A stretch of DNA of 64,000 bases from Streptomyces xanthii (GCF_014621695.1 NZ_CP061281.1:6386001-6450000), one strand, 5' to 3'; numbered from the stretch's first letter, positions 16,998 to 27,017 are shown. The notes: generated by a model not told the origin, from the letters alone. Numbers and translations are program-made.

Positions 16998-18764
16998 GTG
17001 GCAGCCCACGACGACGACATCAACCGCGGCATCCGCCCGGGACGAGGGTCCGACGACCCCGCCGGTCAGATTGCCTATCTCGAGCAGGAAATCGCCGTCC
17101 TGCGGCGCAAGCTCGCCGACTCTCCGCGTCATACGAGGATTCTCGAAGAGCGGATCGTCGAGTTGCAGACGAACCTGGCAGGCGTGTCCGCCCAGAACGA
17201 GCGGCTCGCCAACACGCTCCGTGAGGCCCGCGACCAGATCGTGGCCCTCAAGGAGGAGGTCGACCGGCTCGCACAGCCGCCGGCCGGCTTCGGAGTCTTC
17301 CTCTCGGCCAACGAGGACGGCACCGCCGACATCTTCACCGGCGGCCGCAAGCTCCGGGTGAACGTGAGCCCGAGCGTCGAGCTCGAAGAGCTCAGGCGTG
17401 GCCAGGAAGTGATGCTCAACGAAGCACTCAACGTGGTCGAGGCCATGGAGTTCGAGAGCGTCGGCGACATCGTCACCCTCAAGGAGATCCTCGAGGACGG
17501 CGAGCGCGCCCTCGTGACCGGGCACACCGACGAGGAGCGGGTGGTACGGCTCGCCGAACCGCTCCGCGGCATCACCATCCGCCCCGGCGACGCCCTTCTT
17601 CTCGAACCCCGATCCGGCTATGTCTACGAAGTCGTACCGAAGAGCGAAGTGGAGGAGCTGGTCCTCGAAGAGGTCCCGGACATCGGCTACGAGCAGATCG
17701 GCGGCCTGGGCAACCAGATCGAGCTGATCCGCGACGCGGTCGAGCTCCCCTACCTCTACCCGGACCTCTACAAGGAGCACGAACTGCGCCCGCCCAAGGG
17801 CGTCCTCCTGTACGGGCCCCCCGGATGCGGCAAGACGCTCATCGCCAAGGCGGTCGCCAACTCCCTCGCCAAGAAGGTCGCGGAAGTGACCGGACAGGCG
17901 CAGGGCAAGAGCTACTTCCTCAACATCAAGGGCCCCGAGCTCCTCAACAAGTACGTCGGCGAGACCGAGCGCCAGATCCGCCTCGTCTTCCAGCGAGCGC
18001 GCGAGAAGGCCAGCGAGGGCACCCCCGTCATCGTCTTCTTCGACGAGATGGAGTCCCTCTTCCGCACCCGCGGATCCGGCGTCAGCTCGGACGTGGAGAA
18101 CACCATCGTCCCGCAGCTGCTCGCCGAGATCGACGGCGTGGAGGGCCTGCAGAACGTGGTCGTGATCGGTGCCTCGAACCGCGAGGACATGATCGACCCC
18201 GCCATCCTGCGCCCCGGCCGGCTCGACGTGAAGATCAAGATCGAGCGCCCGGACGCCGAGGCCGCCAAGGACATCTTCGGCAAGTACCTCACCGAGCGCC
18301 TCCCGCTGCACACCGACGACCTCGGTGAGCACGGCAGCGACAAGGCCGCCACGGTCCACGCCATGATCCAGACGGCCGTGGAGCACATGTACGCGGAATC
18401 CGAGGAGAACCGCTTCCTCGAAGTCACGTACGCGAATGGCGACAAGGAAGTCCTCTACTTCAAGGACTTCAACTCCGGCGCAATGATCGAGAACATCGTC
18501 GGCCGCGCCAAGAAGATGGCCATCAAGGCCTTCCTCGAGCAGAACCAGAAGGGCCTCAGGGTCGCCCATCTCCTCCAGGCTTGCATCGACGAGTTCAAGG
18601 AGAACGAGGACCTTCCGAACACCACCAACCCGGACGACTGGGCCCGGATCTCCGGAAAGAAGGGCGAGCGGATCGTGTACATCCGCACCCTGGTCACCGG
18701 AAAGCAGGGCGCGGACACCGGACGCTCCATCGACACGGTGGCGAACACCGGACAGTACCTGTAA
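16998..18764 (+). CDS. arc: Proteasome-associated AAA ATPase ARC/Mpa
   Basis: Hexameric ATPase that recognises Pup on tagged proteins, unfolds them and feeds the 20S proteasome. In the 588-residue protein, residues about 25-90 form the coiled coil that binds Pup ([16 protein letters not shown] onward). Two OB-fold domains follow (about 95-230), then the AAA domain with Walker A GPPGCGKT at 273-280, Walker [10 protein letters not shown] and the sensor region [20 protein letters not shown]. The protein ends in GQYL, the C-terminal tail that docks on the alpha ring. The GTG at 16998 follows GGAGGAGGTGAGG. It is the first gene of the Pup-proteasome locus, ahead of dop, pup, prcB and prcA. Confidence 0.97.
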   Translation: MAAHDDDINRGIRPGRGSDDPAGQIAYLEQEIAVLRRKLADSPRHTRILEERIVELQTNLAGVSAQNERLANTLREARDQIVALKEEVDRLAQPPAGFGVFLSANEDGTADIFTGGRKLRVNVSPSVELEELRRGQEVMLNEALNVVEAMEFESVGDIVTLKEILEDGERALVTGHTDEERVVRLAEPLRGITIRPGDALLLEPRSGYVYEVVPKSEVEELVLEEVPDIGYEQIGGLGNQIELIRDAVELPYLYPDLYKEHELRPPKGVLLYGPPGCGKTLIAKAVANSLAKKVAEVTGQAQGKSYFLNIKGPELLNKYVGETERQIRLVFQRAREKASEGTPVIVFFDEMESLFRTRGSGVSSDVENTIVPQLLAEIDGVEGLQNVVVIGASNREDMIDPAILRPGRLDVKIKIERPDAEAAKDIFGKYLTERLPLHTDDLGEHGSDKAATVHAMIQTAVEHMYAESEENRFLEVTYANGDKEVLYFKDFNSGAMIENIVGRAKKMAIKAFLEQNQKGLRVAHLLQACIDEFKENEDLPNTTNPDDWARISGKKGERIVYIRTLVTGKQGADTGRSIDTVANTGQYL

Positions 18765-18774
18765 AAAGCAGGGT

Positions 18775-18812
18775 GGCTGCGGGTGCCCGGACCGGGTACC
18801 CGCAGCCCACTG
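18775..18812 (+). terminator. Terminator hairpin after arc
   Basis: GGCTGCGGGT pairs with ACCCGCAGCC, an inner CCCGG/CCGGG stem extends the hairpin, and the run ends in TGTTTT. It starts 11 bases after the arc stop, so arc and dop are probably separate units. Confidence 0.75.
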
Positions 18813-18901
18813 TTTTCCGGGCGCATTGTCCCGGAAGAACCCGCCCGACGTCGGAGCGAAGCAATGACGCAAATGATCTCCCCACCAGCGCAAAGGCGTT
18901 C

Positions 18902-18915
18902 TAGGCTCTTCCATG
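18902..18915 (+). promoter_or_regulatory. Candidate dop promoter with in-frame upstream ATG
   Basis: TAGGCT at 18902-18907 lies five bases before an ATG at 18913 that is in frame with dop, with no stop between. Either the mRNA has a leader of about 110 bases and dop starts at 19024, or a leaderless start adds 37 residues. Confidence 0.4.
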
Positions 18916-19023
18916 CCGCCGAGTCGCGCCGTGCGGGGACGGGCACCGCACACGCACCGGAGAACCAGCGGAGGACTTGAGCGACGCCCCCGACCGAGGG
19001 CGCCGCCGGGCAAGGAGGGCCGC

Positions 19024-20535
19024 ATGACCGTACGGCGAGTAATGGGCATCGAGACGGAGTACGGAATCTCCGTCCCCGGCCACCCCAATGCCAATGCCAT
19101 GCTCACCTCGTCCCAGATCGTCAACGCCTACGCGGCCGCGATGCACCGCGCCCGCCGGGCCCGCTGGGACTTCGAGGAGGAGAACCCGCTGCGGGACGCC
19201 CGGGGCTTCGATCTCGCCCGGGAGAACGCCGACTCCAGCCAGCTCACCGACGAGGACATCGGCCTCGCCAACGTCATCCTGACCAACGGCGCGCGCCTCT
19301 ACGTCGACCACGCCCACCCCGAGTACAGCTCTCCGGAGATCACCAACCCGCGCGACGCGGTCCTGTGGGACAAGGCCGGCGAGCGGATCATGGCCGAGGC
19401 CGCCGAGCGGGCCGCCCAGCTGCCCGGCGCCCAGCCGATCCACCTCTACAAGAACAACACCGACAACAAGGGCGCCTCCTACGGGACGCACGAGAACTAC
19501 CTGATGAAGCGGGAGACCCCCTTCTCGGACATCGTGCGGCACCTCACGCCGTTCTTCGTGTCCCGCCAGGTCGTGACCGGCGCGGGCCGCGTGGGCATCG
19601 GCCAGGACGGCCACGAGCACGGTTTCCAGCTCAGCCAGCGCGCGGACTACTTCGAGGTCGAGGTGGGCCTGGAGACCACGCTCAAGCGCCCGATCATCAA
19701 CACCCGCGACGAGCCGCACTCGGACGCCGAGAAGTACCGCCGGCTCCACGTGATCATCGGCGACGCGAACCTCTCCGAGATCTCGACCTACCTCAAGCTC
19801 GGCACGACGTCCCTGGTCCTGGCCATGATCGAGGACGGCTTCATCGCCGTGGACCTGGCCGTCGACCAGCCCGTGCGCACCCTGCACCAGGTCTCCCACG
19901 ACCCGGACCTGCAGCACCTGATCACGCTCCGCAGCGGCCGCACACTCACCGCGGTCCAGCTCCAGATGGAGTACTACGAGCTGGCCAGGAAGTACGTCGA
20001 GGAGCGCTACGGCGCGGACGCGGACGACCAGACCAAGGACGTCCTCAGCCGCTGGGAGGACGTCCTGGGGCGGCTGGAGTCCGACCCGATGAGCCTGGCC
20101 GGCGAGCTGGACTGGGTGGCGAAGCGGGAGCTCATGGAGGGCTACCGGCGCCGCGACGACCTGGACTGGGACGCCGCGAAGCTCCACCTCCTGGACCTCC
20201 AGTACGCCGACGTGCGGGCCGAGAAGGGCCTGTACAACCGTCTGGCGGCCCGCGGGAGGATGAAGCGCCTCCTGGACGAGTCCGAGGTCGAGAGGGCCCG
20301 TACGAAGCCTCCGGAGGACACCAGGGCCTATTTCCGGGGCCGCTGCCTGGAGCAGTACGCGGACGACGTCGCCGCGGCCTCCTGGGACTCCGTGATCTTC
20401 GACCTGCCGGGCCACGACTCGCTCCAGCGGGTCCCAACCCTCGAACCGCTTCGCGGAACGCGTAACCACGTGAAGGAGCTGCTGGACCGCTGCCGCACCG
20501 CGGAAGATCTGGTCCGGGTCCTGTCCGGCGGCTGA
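19024..20535 (+). CDS. dop: Depupylase/deamidase Dop
   Basis: Converts the C-terminal Gln of Pup to Glu and also removes Pup from substrates. The 503-residue carboxylate-amine-ligase-fold protein opens with MGIETEYG, the ATP/magnesium-binding glutamates. It has the catalytic Asp in [32 protein letters not shown], and [17 protein letters not shown] shared with PafA. It carries the residue-40s insertion seen in Dop but not PafA. ATG 19024 follows AAGGAGGG; an in-frame ATG at 18913 is less likely because the intervening codons include several rare ones. It is followed by pup and paired with pafA at 25.6 kb. Confidence 0.95.
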   Translation: MTVRRVMGIETEYGISVPGHPNANAMLTSSQIVNAYAAAMHRARRARWDFEEENPLRDARGFDLARENADSSQLTDEDIGLANVILTNGARLYVDHAHPEYSSPEITNPRDAVLWDKAGERIMAEAAERAAQLPGAQPIHLYKNNTDNKGASYGTHENYLMKRETPFSDIVRHLTPFFVSRQVVTGAGRVGIGQDGHEHGFQLSQRADYFEVEVGLETTLKRPIINTRDEPHSDAEKYRRLHVIIGDANLSEISTYLKLGTTSLVLAMIEDGFIAVDLAVDQPVRTLHQVSHDPDLQHLITLRSGRTLTAVQLQMEYYELARKYVEERYGADADDQTKDVLSRWEDVLGRLESDPMSLAGELDWVAKRELMEGYRRRDDLDWDAAKLHLLDLQYADVRAEKGLYNRLAARGRMKRLLDESEVERARTKPPEDTRAYFRGRCLEQYADDVAAASWDSVIFDLPGHDSLQRVPTLEPLRGTRNHVKELLDRCRTAEDLVRVLSGG

Positions 20536-20613
20536 AACCGCGGGCGCCGGGGAATCACAGAGGTGGGCCCCGTACGTTGAAGAAACTGCGGGGCCGATGT
20601 CGGACCGGACTTG

Positions 20614-20619
20614 TAGGGT
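20614..20619 (+). promoter_or_regulatory. Candidate -10 element for pup
   Basis: TAGGGT lies 50 bases before the pup ATG and resembles the arc -10. I find no good -35 at 16-18 bases, so this is weak. Confidence 0.3.
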
Positions 20620-20669
20620 CTGATCATCACGAACGAGCTGAATCTCGAACCGAGCGGGGTGAGCTGGAC

Positions 20670-20888
20670 ATGGCAACCAAGGACACCGGCGGCGGGCAGC
20701 AGAAGGCGACACGCTCCACCGAGGAGGTCGAGGAGCAGACTCAGGAGGCCCAGGGCTCCGAGGACCTCAAGGAGCGCCAGGAGAAGCTGAGCGACGACGT
20801 CGACTCGGTTCTGGACGAGATCGACGACGTACTTGAGGAGAACGCCGAGGACTTCGTTCGGTCATTTGTGCAAAAAGGCGGACAGTAA
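20670..20888 (+). CDS. pup: Prokaryotic ubiquitin-like protein Pup
   Basis: A 72-residue, highly acidic, intrinsically disordered tag. The C-terminal half (LDEIDDVLEENAEDFVRSF) forms the helix that zips onto the ARC coiled coil. The protein ends in Gly-Gly-Gln, so Dop must deamidate it before PafA can couple it to lysines. The ATG at 20670 gives the standard length; GGGGTGAG upstream is the likely ribosome site. The gene begins the stretch pup-nuclease-prcB-prcA and is 17 bases from the nuclease ORF. Confidence 0.97.
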   Translation: MATKDTGGGQQKATRSTEEVEEQTQEAQGSEDLKERQEKLSDDVDSVLDEIDDVLEENAEDFVRSFVQKGGQ

Positions 20889-20905
20889 CGGGCATCCCGG
20901 ACTTT

Positions 20906-21496
20906 GTGGTGAAGGTCTGTACGGGGTGCAAGCGATCGCTTCCCTTGGCTTCGTTCGCTGCTGATCGCAACCGCGGCGATGGCCTGCAGGTGCGGTGTCG
21001 GGAGTGCGTGGCGGAGTACAGCGCTGCGCATTACCGGCGCCGTCAGGCGGCGCTCGGGAAGACCGTACGCGAGAAGGCGGACGTTCCCGAGGGGCACAAG
21101 CAGTGCCGCACGTGCGGCGAGATCAAGCCGCACAGCGAATGGCATCGCAACGCCAGTGCTTCCGACGGCTTGGCGACCAGGTGCAAGGCTTGCCGAGCGG
21201 TCCATGGGCGACGGGACCATCTCAAGCGCAACTACAACCTCACCGAGGCCGAGCGCGACGACATGGTCGCCTCGCAGATGGGCGTCTGCGTGATCTGCCT
21301 CAAAGCCCCGGCCGTACATGTGGATCACTGCCACGAGACGGGTAGGGTCCGTGGCGTACTGTGCTTCAACTGCAATTCGGCCATCGGCAAGTTGGGGGAC
21401 GACCCCGGTACCACTCGTCGAGCCGCCGACTACCTGGAAGGAAACGCGTGGAAGCCAATTCTCGTGGCACCGGGCGTCTACCGGCTGCCTTCCTGA
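20906..21496 (+). CDS. Recombination endonuclease VII-like HNH protein
   Basis: A 196-residue zinc-rich protein. Three Cys modules are visible. Two are repeats with a CxxC, then DGLxxRCxxC pattern (CTGC...RCREC and CRTC...RCKAC). The third has [12 protein letters not shown] and CFNCN, the zinc and catalytic His/Asn layout of T4 endonuclease VII-type His-Me nucleases. Codon choice differs from its neighbours: CTT, TTG, GCT, GAT, TGT and CGA are frequent near the start, which suggests a foreign, perhaps phage, origin. It sits 17 bases after pup and overlaps prcB by 49 bases, so the prcB ribosome site lies inside it. The start is GTG 20906 or 20909, with no strong SD. Its role in this operon is unknown; a similar gene is in the same place in S. 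coelicolor, from memory. Confidence 0.85.
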   Translation: MVKVCTGCKRSLPLASFAADRNRGDGLQVRCRECVAEYSAAHYRRRQAALGKTVREKADVPEGHKQCRTCGEIKPHSEWHRNASASDGLATRCKACRAVHGRRDHLKRNYNLTEAERDDMVASQMGVCVICLKAPAVHVDHCHETGRVRGVLCFNCNSAIGKLGDDPGTTRRAADYLEGNAWKPILVAPGVYRLPS

Positions 21497-22293
21497 CGCC
21501 CGGCTCGTCGTCCTTCATGGACTTCCTGGCCGAGCACCAGCCCGAAATGCTGCCGGGGAACCGGCAGTTGCCGCCGACTCAGGGCGTCATCGAGGCCCCG
21601 CACGGCACGACGATCGTGTCCGTGACGTTCCCCGGCGGCGTCGTGCTCGCCGGTGACCGGCGGGCCACGATGGGCAACGTCATCGCGCAGCGCGACATCG
21701 AGAAGGTCTTCCCGGCGGACGAGTACTCGGCCGTCGGCATCGCGGGAACCGCCGGTCTGGCGGTGGAGATGGTGAAGCTCTTCCAGCTGGAGCTGGAGCA
21801 CTTCGAGAAGGTCGAGGGTGCCCAGCTGTCGCTGGAGGGCAAGGCGAACCGGTTGTCCACGATGATCCGGTCGAACCTCGGCATGGCGATGCAGGGTCTG
21901 GCGGTCGTGCCCCTCTTCGCCGGCTTCGACGTCGACCGCGCGAAGGGCCGCATCTTCTCGTACGACGTGACGGGCGGGCGCAGTGAGGAGCACGGGTACG
22001 CCGCGACCGGTTCCGGTTCGGTCTTCGCGCGCGGGGCGATGAAGAAGCTCTACCGCGACGATCTGACGGAGGACCAGGCGACGACGCTGGTCGTGCAGGC
22101 GCTGTACGACGCCGCGGACGACGACTCGGCGACGGGCGGTCCCGACATGGCCCGCAGGATCTTCCCGATCGTCACCGTGATCACGGAGGACGGGTTCCGG
22201 AGGCTGTCGGAGGAGGAGTCGTCCGCGATCGCCCGCTCGATCTTGGAGCGGCGCCTCGAGCAGCCGGACGGCCCTCGCGCCGCCCTGCTCTGA
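21448..22293 (+). CDS. prcB: 20S proteasome beta subunit
   Basis: Catalytic subunit of the 20S core. The 281-residue precursor has a 53-residue propeptide ending in EAPHG. Autocleavage exposes Thr54 of [19 protein letters not shown] as the N-terminal nucleophile, with the Lys and Asp of the Ntn-hydrolase site downstream (AGDRRATMG and around). The GTG at 21448 follows AAGGAA and gives the start [15 protein letters not shown] expected for Streptomyces. The first 49 bases lie inside the upstream nuclease ORF in another frame, which implies translational coupling. Confidence 0.97.
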   Translation: MEANSRGTGRLPAAFLTPGSSSFMDFLAEHQPEMLPGNRQLPPTQGVIEAPHGTTIVSVTFPGGVVLAGDRRATMGNVIAQRDIEKVFPADEYSAVGIAGTAGLAVEMVKLFQLELEHFEKVEGAQLSLEGKANRLSTMIRSNLGMAMQGLAVVPLFAGFDVDRAKGRIFSYDVTGGRSEEHGYAATGSGSVFARGAMKKLYRDDLTEDQATTLVVQALYDAADDDSATGGPDMARRIFPIVTVITEDGFRRLSEEESSAIARSILERRLEQPDGPRAALL

Positions 22294-22339
22294 GCCGATC
22301 CCATTCACTGAGTCACTGACAGAAAGGGACGGATAGCCG

Positions 22340-23128
22340 GTGTCGACACCGTTCTATGTCTCTCCCCAGCAGGCGATGGCCGACCGCGCGGAGTACGCGC
22401 GCAAGGGCATCGCGCGCGGTCGCAGCCTGGTGGTGCTGCAGTACGCCGACGGCATCGTGTTCGTCGGCGAGAACCCGTCCCGTGCACTCCACAAGTTCAG
22501 CGAGATCTACGACCGCATCGGTTTCGCGGCGGCCGGCAAGTACAACGAGTACGAGAACCTGCGGATCGGCGGTGTCCGGTACGCGGACCTGCGCGGTTAC
22601 ACCTACGACCGCGACGACGTGACGGCCCGTGGGCTGGCGAACGTGTACGCCCAGACGCTGGGCACGATCTTCTCCAGCGCGGGCGAGAAGCCGTACGAGG
22701 TGGAGCTGGTCGTCGCGGAGGTGGGCGAGTCCGCCGAGGGCGACCAGATCTACCGGCTGCCGCACGACGGCTCGATCGTCGACGAGCACGGCTCGGTGGC
22801 GGTGGGCGGCAACGCGGAGCAGATCAGCACCTTCCTGGACCAGCGCCACCAGGACGGCATGACGCTGTCCGAGGCGCTCAAGCTGGCGGTGCAGGCCCTG
22901 TCGAGGGACACGAACGGGAGCGAGCGGGAGATCCCCGCGGAGCGCCTGGAAGTGGCCGTCCTGGACCGTACGCGGCCGCAGCAGCGCAAGTTCAAGCGGA
23001 TCGCCGGACGGCAGCTGGAGCGGCTGCTGACGGCCGAGGGCGCGGCGGAGGTGTCGAAGGCGGCGTCCGAGGCCGTGTCCGACGACACGTCCTCCGACTC
23101 CGACTCCGACGGCGGCTCCGAGGCGTAG
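22340..23128 (+). CDS. prcA: 20S proteasome alpha subunit
   Basis: Forms the outer heptameric rings and gate of the 20S core, to which ARC docks. The 262-residue protein starts [20 protein letters not shown], the gating N terminus, followed by the alpha-subunit core ([19 protein letters not shown]). The C-terminal tail is acidic and Ser/Asp-rich ([15 protein letters not shown]). It has no Thr nucleophile, as expected. GTG 22340 lies 46 bases after prcB. A terminator follows before the convergent LacI regulator. Confidence 0.96.
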   Translation: MSTPFYVSPQQAMADRAEYARKGIARGRSLVVLQYADGIVFVGENPSRALHKFSEIYDRIGFAAAGKYNEYENLRIGGVRYADLRGYTYDRDDVTARGLANVYAQTLGTIFSSAGEKPYEVELVVAEVGESAEGDQIYRLPHDGSIVDEHGSVAVGGNAEQISTFLDQRHQDGMTLSEALKLAVQALSRDTNGSEREIPAERLEVAVLDRTRPQQRKFKRIAGRQLERLLTAEGAAEVSKAASEAVSDDTSSDSDSDGGSEA

Positions 23129-23150
23129 CGCGCGGGTTCCTCTTCGAGAG

Positions 23151-23187
23151 GTGTGCCCCGACCGGTCCGTGACCGGCCGGGGCACAC
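23151..23187. terminator. Terminator between prcA and the LacI gene
   Basis: GTGTGCCCCG pairs with CGGGGCACAC, with an extra ACCGGTC/GACCGG pairing inside. It lies between convergent genes and can act on both strands. Confidence 0.75.
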
Positions 23188-23192
23188 GTGTG

Positions 23193-24233
23193 TCAGGGGG
23201 CGTCGGTGCGCGGCGGCGGCGCGGTGGAGCCGCGGGGGACGAGCCGGACGGGCAGGGGAGTGGTGTCCGGGGTGCGGTCGTCGAGCACGGCGAGGAGCGC
23301 GGCCATGCCGCGGGCGCCGAAGTCCTCGGCGGGCAGGCGCACGGTGGTGAGTTCCGGTTCGAGGGCTGTGGCCAGGGAGAGGTCGTCGAAACCGGTGACG
23401 GACAGGTCGTCGGGGACGCGCAGGCCGACGCGGCGGGCGGCCTTGCAGGCACCGGCGGCGATCTTGTCGTCGTCGCACACGATCGCGGTGGGTGTCCGGA
23501 GGCCGCTGGTGCGCAGGGCCCGCTCGGCGGCGTCCTGGGCGCCCTCGACGGTGAAGGGGGAGCGGACGGTGCGCAGGGTGGTGCCGGGCACCTGCCGGGT
23601 GCGGGCGGCGAGTTCGCGGGCGCGGACGTCGAAGGTCCAGGAGTCGACGGCCGAGGCGAGGTGCAGGAAGTGGCGGTGGCCGAGGCCGAGGAGGTGTTCG
23701 GTGAGCTGCCGGACGCCGTCGGGCAGGTCGAGGTTCACGGTGGTGGTGGCGGGGTCGCCGGGGTCGCTGTCGAGCATGACGAGCGGGAGGCCGTCACCGC
23801 GCAGGGTGGTGACGGCGTCGGCGGCCATGGAGGAGGCGAGGATGCCGTCGAGGGCTGCCTGAGAGGACGGGAAGGGGTCGCGCGCGGGGCCCGTGCCCTC
23901 GGGGGAGGGGTACAGGACGACGCCGAAGTCGTGCTCGGCGGCGACGCGGGCGGCGCCCGTGTACACCCCGGCGAAGAACTCGTTGGTGAGCGCCGGGACG
24001 ACCAGGAGCGCGGTGCGGGTGCGGCCCATGCGGAGGCTGCGGGCGGCGAGATTCGGCCGGTAGCCGAGCTGTCGCGCGGCGTCGCGGACGCGCTCGGCGG
24101 TGCCGGCGGCGACGCGGCCGCGCCATTTGTCGCCCATGACGAGGGAGACGGCGGCTTGGGAGACGCCGGCCGCGCGGGCCACGTCCCGGCTGGTGGGGCG
24201 GGTGGTCGCCGGGCCCTCGGTGCCGCTGGTCAC
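23193..24233 (-). CDS. LacI-family transcriptional regulator
   Basis: A 346-residue LacI/GalR regulator. The helix-turn-helix is SRDVARAAGVSQAAVSLVMG (residues about 15-34), with hinge region YRPNLAARSLRMGRT, and a periplasmic-binding-protein-like effector domain follows (VTGFDDLSLATALEPELTT). GTG 24233 follows CGGAGG. It is divergent from the MFS gene with 130 bases between, and a 28-bp quasi-palindrome stands in that gap, so it most likely controls the transporter. The pair sits between prcA and pafA, as I remember it does in S. coelicolor. The effector is unknown. Confidence 0.9.
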   Translation of the reverse strand: MTSGTEGPATTRPTSRDVARAAGVSQAAVSLVMGDKWRGRVAAGTAERVRDAARQLGYRPNLAARSLRMGRTRTALLVVPALTNEFFAGVYTGAARVAAEHDFGVVLYPSPEGTGPARDPFPSSQAALDGILASSMAADAVTTLRGDGLPLVMLDSDPGDPATTTVNLDLPDGVRQLTEHLLGLGHRHFLHLASAVDSWTFDVRARELAARTRQVPGTTLRTVRSPFTVEGAQDAAERALRTSGLRTPTAIVCDDDKIAAGACKAARRVGLRVPDDLSVTGFDDLSLATALEPELTTVRLPAEDFGARGMAALLAVLDDRTPDTTPLPVRLVPRGSTAPPPRTDAP

Positions 24234-24312
24234 TGGTGCCTCCGTGTCGTTCCTGGTCCGGCCTGGTCCGGTTCACGACGGTAGCGGGTGGCTGTCGGGG
24301 CCGGGTGCGTGG

Positions 24313-24340
24313 TACGTATGACGTCACGACGTTATACGTA
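24313..24340. promoter_or_regulatory. 28-bp quasi-palindrome, likely operator of the MFS gene
   Basis: The ends TACGTAT and ATACGTA are perfect inverted repeats, and only four of 28 positions break the symmetry. Four ACGT cores start at 24314, 24321, 24329 and 24336, spaced 7, 8 and 7 bases. It lies 24 bases before the MFS start and 80 bases from the LacI start, suited to repression of the MFS promoter. The symmetry is more extended than in a usual single LacI operator and could bind two dimers. Confidence 0.6.
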
Positions 24341-24363
24341 AAACTTCAGGTGAGGGCGGGGCG

Positions 24364-25623
24364 ATGGCCGCGGGTTATGCGGAGATCCTCAGGGCGCGGC
24401 ACGCGATGCGGCTGCTGACGGGCACCCTGGTGGGCAGGCTGCCGAACGCGATCGCGGCGATCGCGATCGTGCTGTTCGTGCGTGAGGAGGGCGGCACCTA
24501 CAGCCTGGCCGGAGCGCTGGCCGCGGTGTACGGCGTGGCCAACGCCGTGGGGCAGCCGGTGCTCGGCCGCCTGGTGGACCTGCGGGGCCAGCCGAAGGTG
24601 CAGCTGCCCGCGGCCGTCCTGTCGGCGCTGGCGATGACCGTCTTCGCGCTCGTGGGCACGGACACCCCCGTGGTCGCGTATCTCGCGGTGGCGGCCGCCG
24701 GCCTGTTCACACCTCCGCTGGAGGGCGGGCTGCGCGCCCTGTGGCCGAGTGTGCTGCCGCGCGAGGAACAGGTGCACGTGGCGTACGCCATGGACGCCAT
24801 CGCGCAGGAGGTCATGTTCACGGTCGGCCCGCTCCTGGTGACCGTGTGTGTGTCGCTGTGGTCCGCGCAAGCCGCGCTCATCGTCCTCAACGTGATCGGT
24901 GTGCTCGGCGCCCTCTCCGTAGTGCTGTCGAAGCCCTCGCGCGCGTGGCGCAGCGCGCCCCGCGAGGCCCACTGGCTGGGCGCCCTGCGCTCACCGGGCC
25001 TGCTGGCGCTGCTCGCCGCCTTCCTGTTCATCGGGCTCGCGCTCGGCTCCATCACGGTGGCCGGTGTCTCGTACGCGGACGGCAACGGCGGTGACGCCGT
25101 GTACGGCTGGATGATGGCCGCGCTCGGCCTCGGCGCGCTCGTCGGCGGCGCGGTCTACGGCGCGCGGCAGTGGAGTGGGGCTCCCGAGGGGCGACTTCGG
25201 TGGCTGGTGGCGCTTCTGGCGCTGTTCTACGTGCCGTTGGCGATCGTGCCCGGCCCGGTGGCCATGGTGGCGCTGACGGCGGTCGCGGGCGTGTTCCTCG
25301 CGCCCTGCATCGCCTGCGCGTTCATCGTCGTGGACCGGCACGCCCCGCGCGGGACGGTCACCGAGGCGTTCTCGTGGCTCGTGACGACGTTCACGGTGGG
25401 CGCGAGCGTGGGTACGGCCGTCGCGGGCCCCGTCGTCGAATGGGGCGGCACCCGCTGGGGCTTCGCCGTGCCGGCCGTCACCGGCGCCCTGGCGCTGCTC
25501 GTCCTGCTGGCCACCGGGCGGGTCCTGAGCGCGCCGCACGCGTCCGGGCGTGTCGCGCTCTCATCTGAAAATGATCCGAACCGTGCCGTCCAACCCCGTT
25601 TCAGCTCGGGGGATCGGGCGTAA
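24364..25623 (+). CDS. Major facilitator superfamily transporter
   Basis: A 419-residue MFS protein with about twelve hydrophobic segments and a central cytoplasmic loop near residues 195-215 (KPSRAWRSAPREAHW). Motif A is represented by GRLVDLRGQPKV between helices 2 and 3. It is most like the small-molecule efflux branch; the substrate cannot be told. The ATG at 24364 follows a G-rich site (GAGGGCGGGG). Its stop codon overlaps the -10-like element of pafA, and the two reading frames are separated by only nine bases. Control is likely by the divergent LacI protein. Confidence 0.85.
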   Translation: MAAGYAEILRARHAMRLLTGTLVGRLPNAIAAIAIVLFVREEGGTYSLAGALAAVYGVANAVGQPVLGRLVDLRGQPKVQLPAAVLSALAMTVFALVGTDTPVVAYLAVAAAGLFTPPLEGGLRALWPSVLPREEQVHVAYAMDAIAQEVMFTVGPLLVTVCVSLWSAQAALIVLNVIGVLGALSVVLSKPSRAWRSAPREAHWLGALRSPGLLALLAAFLFIGLALGSITVAGVSYADGNGGDAVYGWMMAALGLGALVGGAVYGARQWSGAPEGRLRWLVALLALFYVPLAIVPGPVAMVALTAVAGVFLAPCIACAFIVVDRHAPRGTVTEAFSWLVTTFTVGASVGTAVAGPVVEWGGTRWGFAVPAVTGALALLVLLATGRVLSAPHASGRVALSSENDPNRAVQPRFSSGDRA

Positions 25624-25633
25624 TGTTCAGTCA
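25621..25633 (+). promoter_or_regulatory. Leaderless-type -10 element before pafA
   Basis: TAATGT at 25621-25626 overlaps the MFS stop codon and is followed by exactly six bases before the pafA ATG. This would give pafA its own leaderless transcript independent of the MFS gene. Confidence 0.5.
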
Positions 25634-26994
25634 TGGACCGCCGCATTTTCGGGCTGGAGAACGAGTACGGCGTCACATGCACGTTCAGGGGACAGCGACG
25701 CCTGTCTCCTGACGAGGTGGCGCGGTACCTCTTCCGCCGTGTCGTGTCATGGGGCCGCAGCAGCAATGTCTTTCTGCGGAACGGCGCACGCCTGTATCTG
25801 GACGTGGGTTCGCATCCGGAATACGCAACACCCGAATGCGACAACGTGACCGAGCTGGTCACCCACGACAAAGCGGGCGAGCGCATTCTGGAAGGCCTGC
25901 TCGTCGACGCCGAACGCCGCCTGCACGAGGAGGGAATCGCAGGCGACGTATATCTGTTCAAGAACAACACCGACTCGGCGGGAAACTCCTACGGCTGCCA
26001 CGAGAATTACCTGGTGGCACGGCACGGGGAGTTCTCGCGACTCGCGGACATTCTCATCCCCTTCCTGGTCACCCGTCAGTTGCTGTGCGGCGCGGGCAAG
26101 GTGCTGCAGACGCCGCGCGGCGCGGTGTACTGCGTGAGCCAGCGCGCCGAGCACATCTGGGAGGGCGTCAGCTCCGCGACGACGCGCTCCCGGCCCATCA
26201 TCAACACCCGCGACGAACCGCACGCGGACGCCGAGCGCTACCGCCGGCTGCACGTCATCGTCGGTGACTCGAACATGTCCGAGACGACCATGCTCCTCAA
26301 GGTCGGTGCCACCGACCTCGTGCTGCGCATGATCGAGGCCGGCACGGTGATGCGCGACCTGACCCTGGAGAACCCGATCCGGGCCATCCGCGAGGTCAGC
26401 CACGACATCACGGGCCGCCGCAAGGTCCGCCTGGCCAGCGGCCGCGAGGCCTCCGCCCTGGAGGTCCAGCGCGAGTACTACGAGAAGGCCGTGGACTTCT
26501 GCGAGCGCCGGGGCATCCGCACCGGCACCGTGGACCAGGTCCTCGAGCTGTGGGGCCGCACGCTCGACGCGATCGAGGCGGAGGACCTCGACCGCATCGG
26601 TACCGAGATCGACTGGGTCATGAAGTACAAGCTCATCGAGCGGTACCGGGCCAAGCACAACATGACCATGTCGCACCCGAGGGTCGCGCAGATAGACCTC
26701 GCCTACCACGACATCCACCGCCGTCGTGGTCTCTACTACCTCCTGGAGAGGAAGGGCCAGGCCGCCCGCATCTGCAACGACCTGAAGATCTTCGAGGGCA
26801 AGTCCGTGCCCCCGCAGACCACGCGCGCGCGACTGCGCGGCGACTTCATCCGGCGCGCCCAGGAACAGCGCCGCGACTTCACGGTCGACTGGGTCCACCT
26901 GAAGCTGAACGACCAGGCGCAGCGCACCGTGCTGTGCAAGGACCCGTTCCGCAGCGTGGACGACCGGGTGGAGAAGCTGATCGCCGGTATGTAG
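25633..26994 (+). CDS. pafA: Pup ligase PafA
   Basis: Activates the C-terminal Glu of deamidated Pup with ATP and joins it to substrate lysines. The 453-residue glutamine-synthetase-fold enzyme opens with FGLENEYG. It has the catalytic Asp in [34 protein letters not shown] and [17 protein letters not shown]. It lacks the extra loop of Dop, giving the shorter length normal for PafA. No SD sequence precedes the ATG, which stands six bases after TAATGT. It is set apart from the other pup genes by the LacI-MFS pair. Two tandem hairpins follow. Confidence 0.96.
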   Translation: MDRRIFGLENEYGVTCTFRGQRRLSPDEVARYLFRRVVSWGRSSNVFLRNGARLYLDVGSHPEYATPECDNVTELVTHDKAGERILEGLLVDAERRLHEEGIAGDVYLFKNNTDSAGNSYGCHENYLVARHGEFSRLADILIPFLVTRQLLCGAGKVLQTPRGAVYCVSQRAEHIWEGVSSATTRSRPIINTRDEPHADAERYRRLHVIVGDSNMSETTMLLKVGATDLVLRMIEAGTVMRDLTLENPIRAIREVSHDITGRRKVRLASGREASALEVQREYYEKAVDFCERRGIRTGTVDQVLELWGRTLDAIEAEDLDRIGTEIDWVMKYKLIERYRAKHNMTMSHPRVAQIDLAYHDIHRRRGLYYLLERKGQAARICNDLKIFEGKSVPPQTTRARLRGDFIRRAQEQRRDFTVDWVHLKLNDQAQRTVLCKDPFRSVDDRVEKLIAGM

Positions 26995-27017
26995 GACCGG
27001 CGTGAAGATCCGCTGCG

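Noticed and set aside
16401..19124. Minus-strand frame of about 900 codons opposite arc
   Set aside because: Antisense shadow of arc and of the ferredoxin region; the arc reading has clear AAA motifs and a strong ribosome site.
23193..25623. LacI-MFS pair as a recent insertion splitting the Pup locus
   Set aside because: GC content and codon use look native, and as I recall the same pair lies between prcA and pafA in S. coelicolor, so it is an old arrangement.
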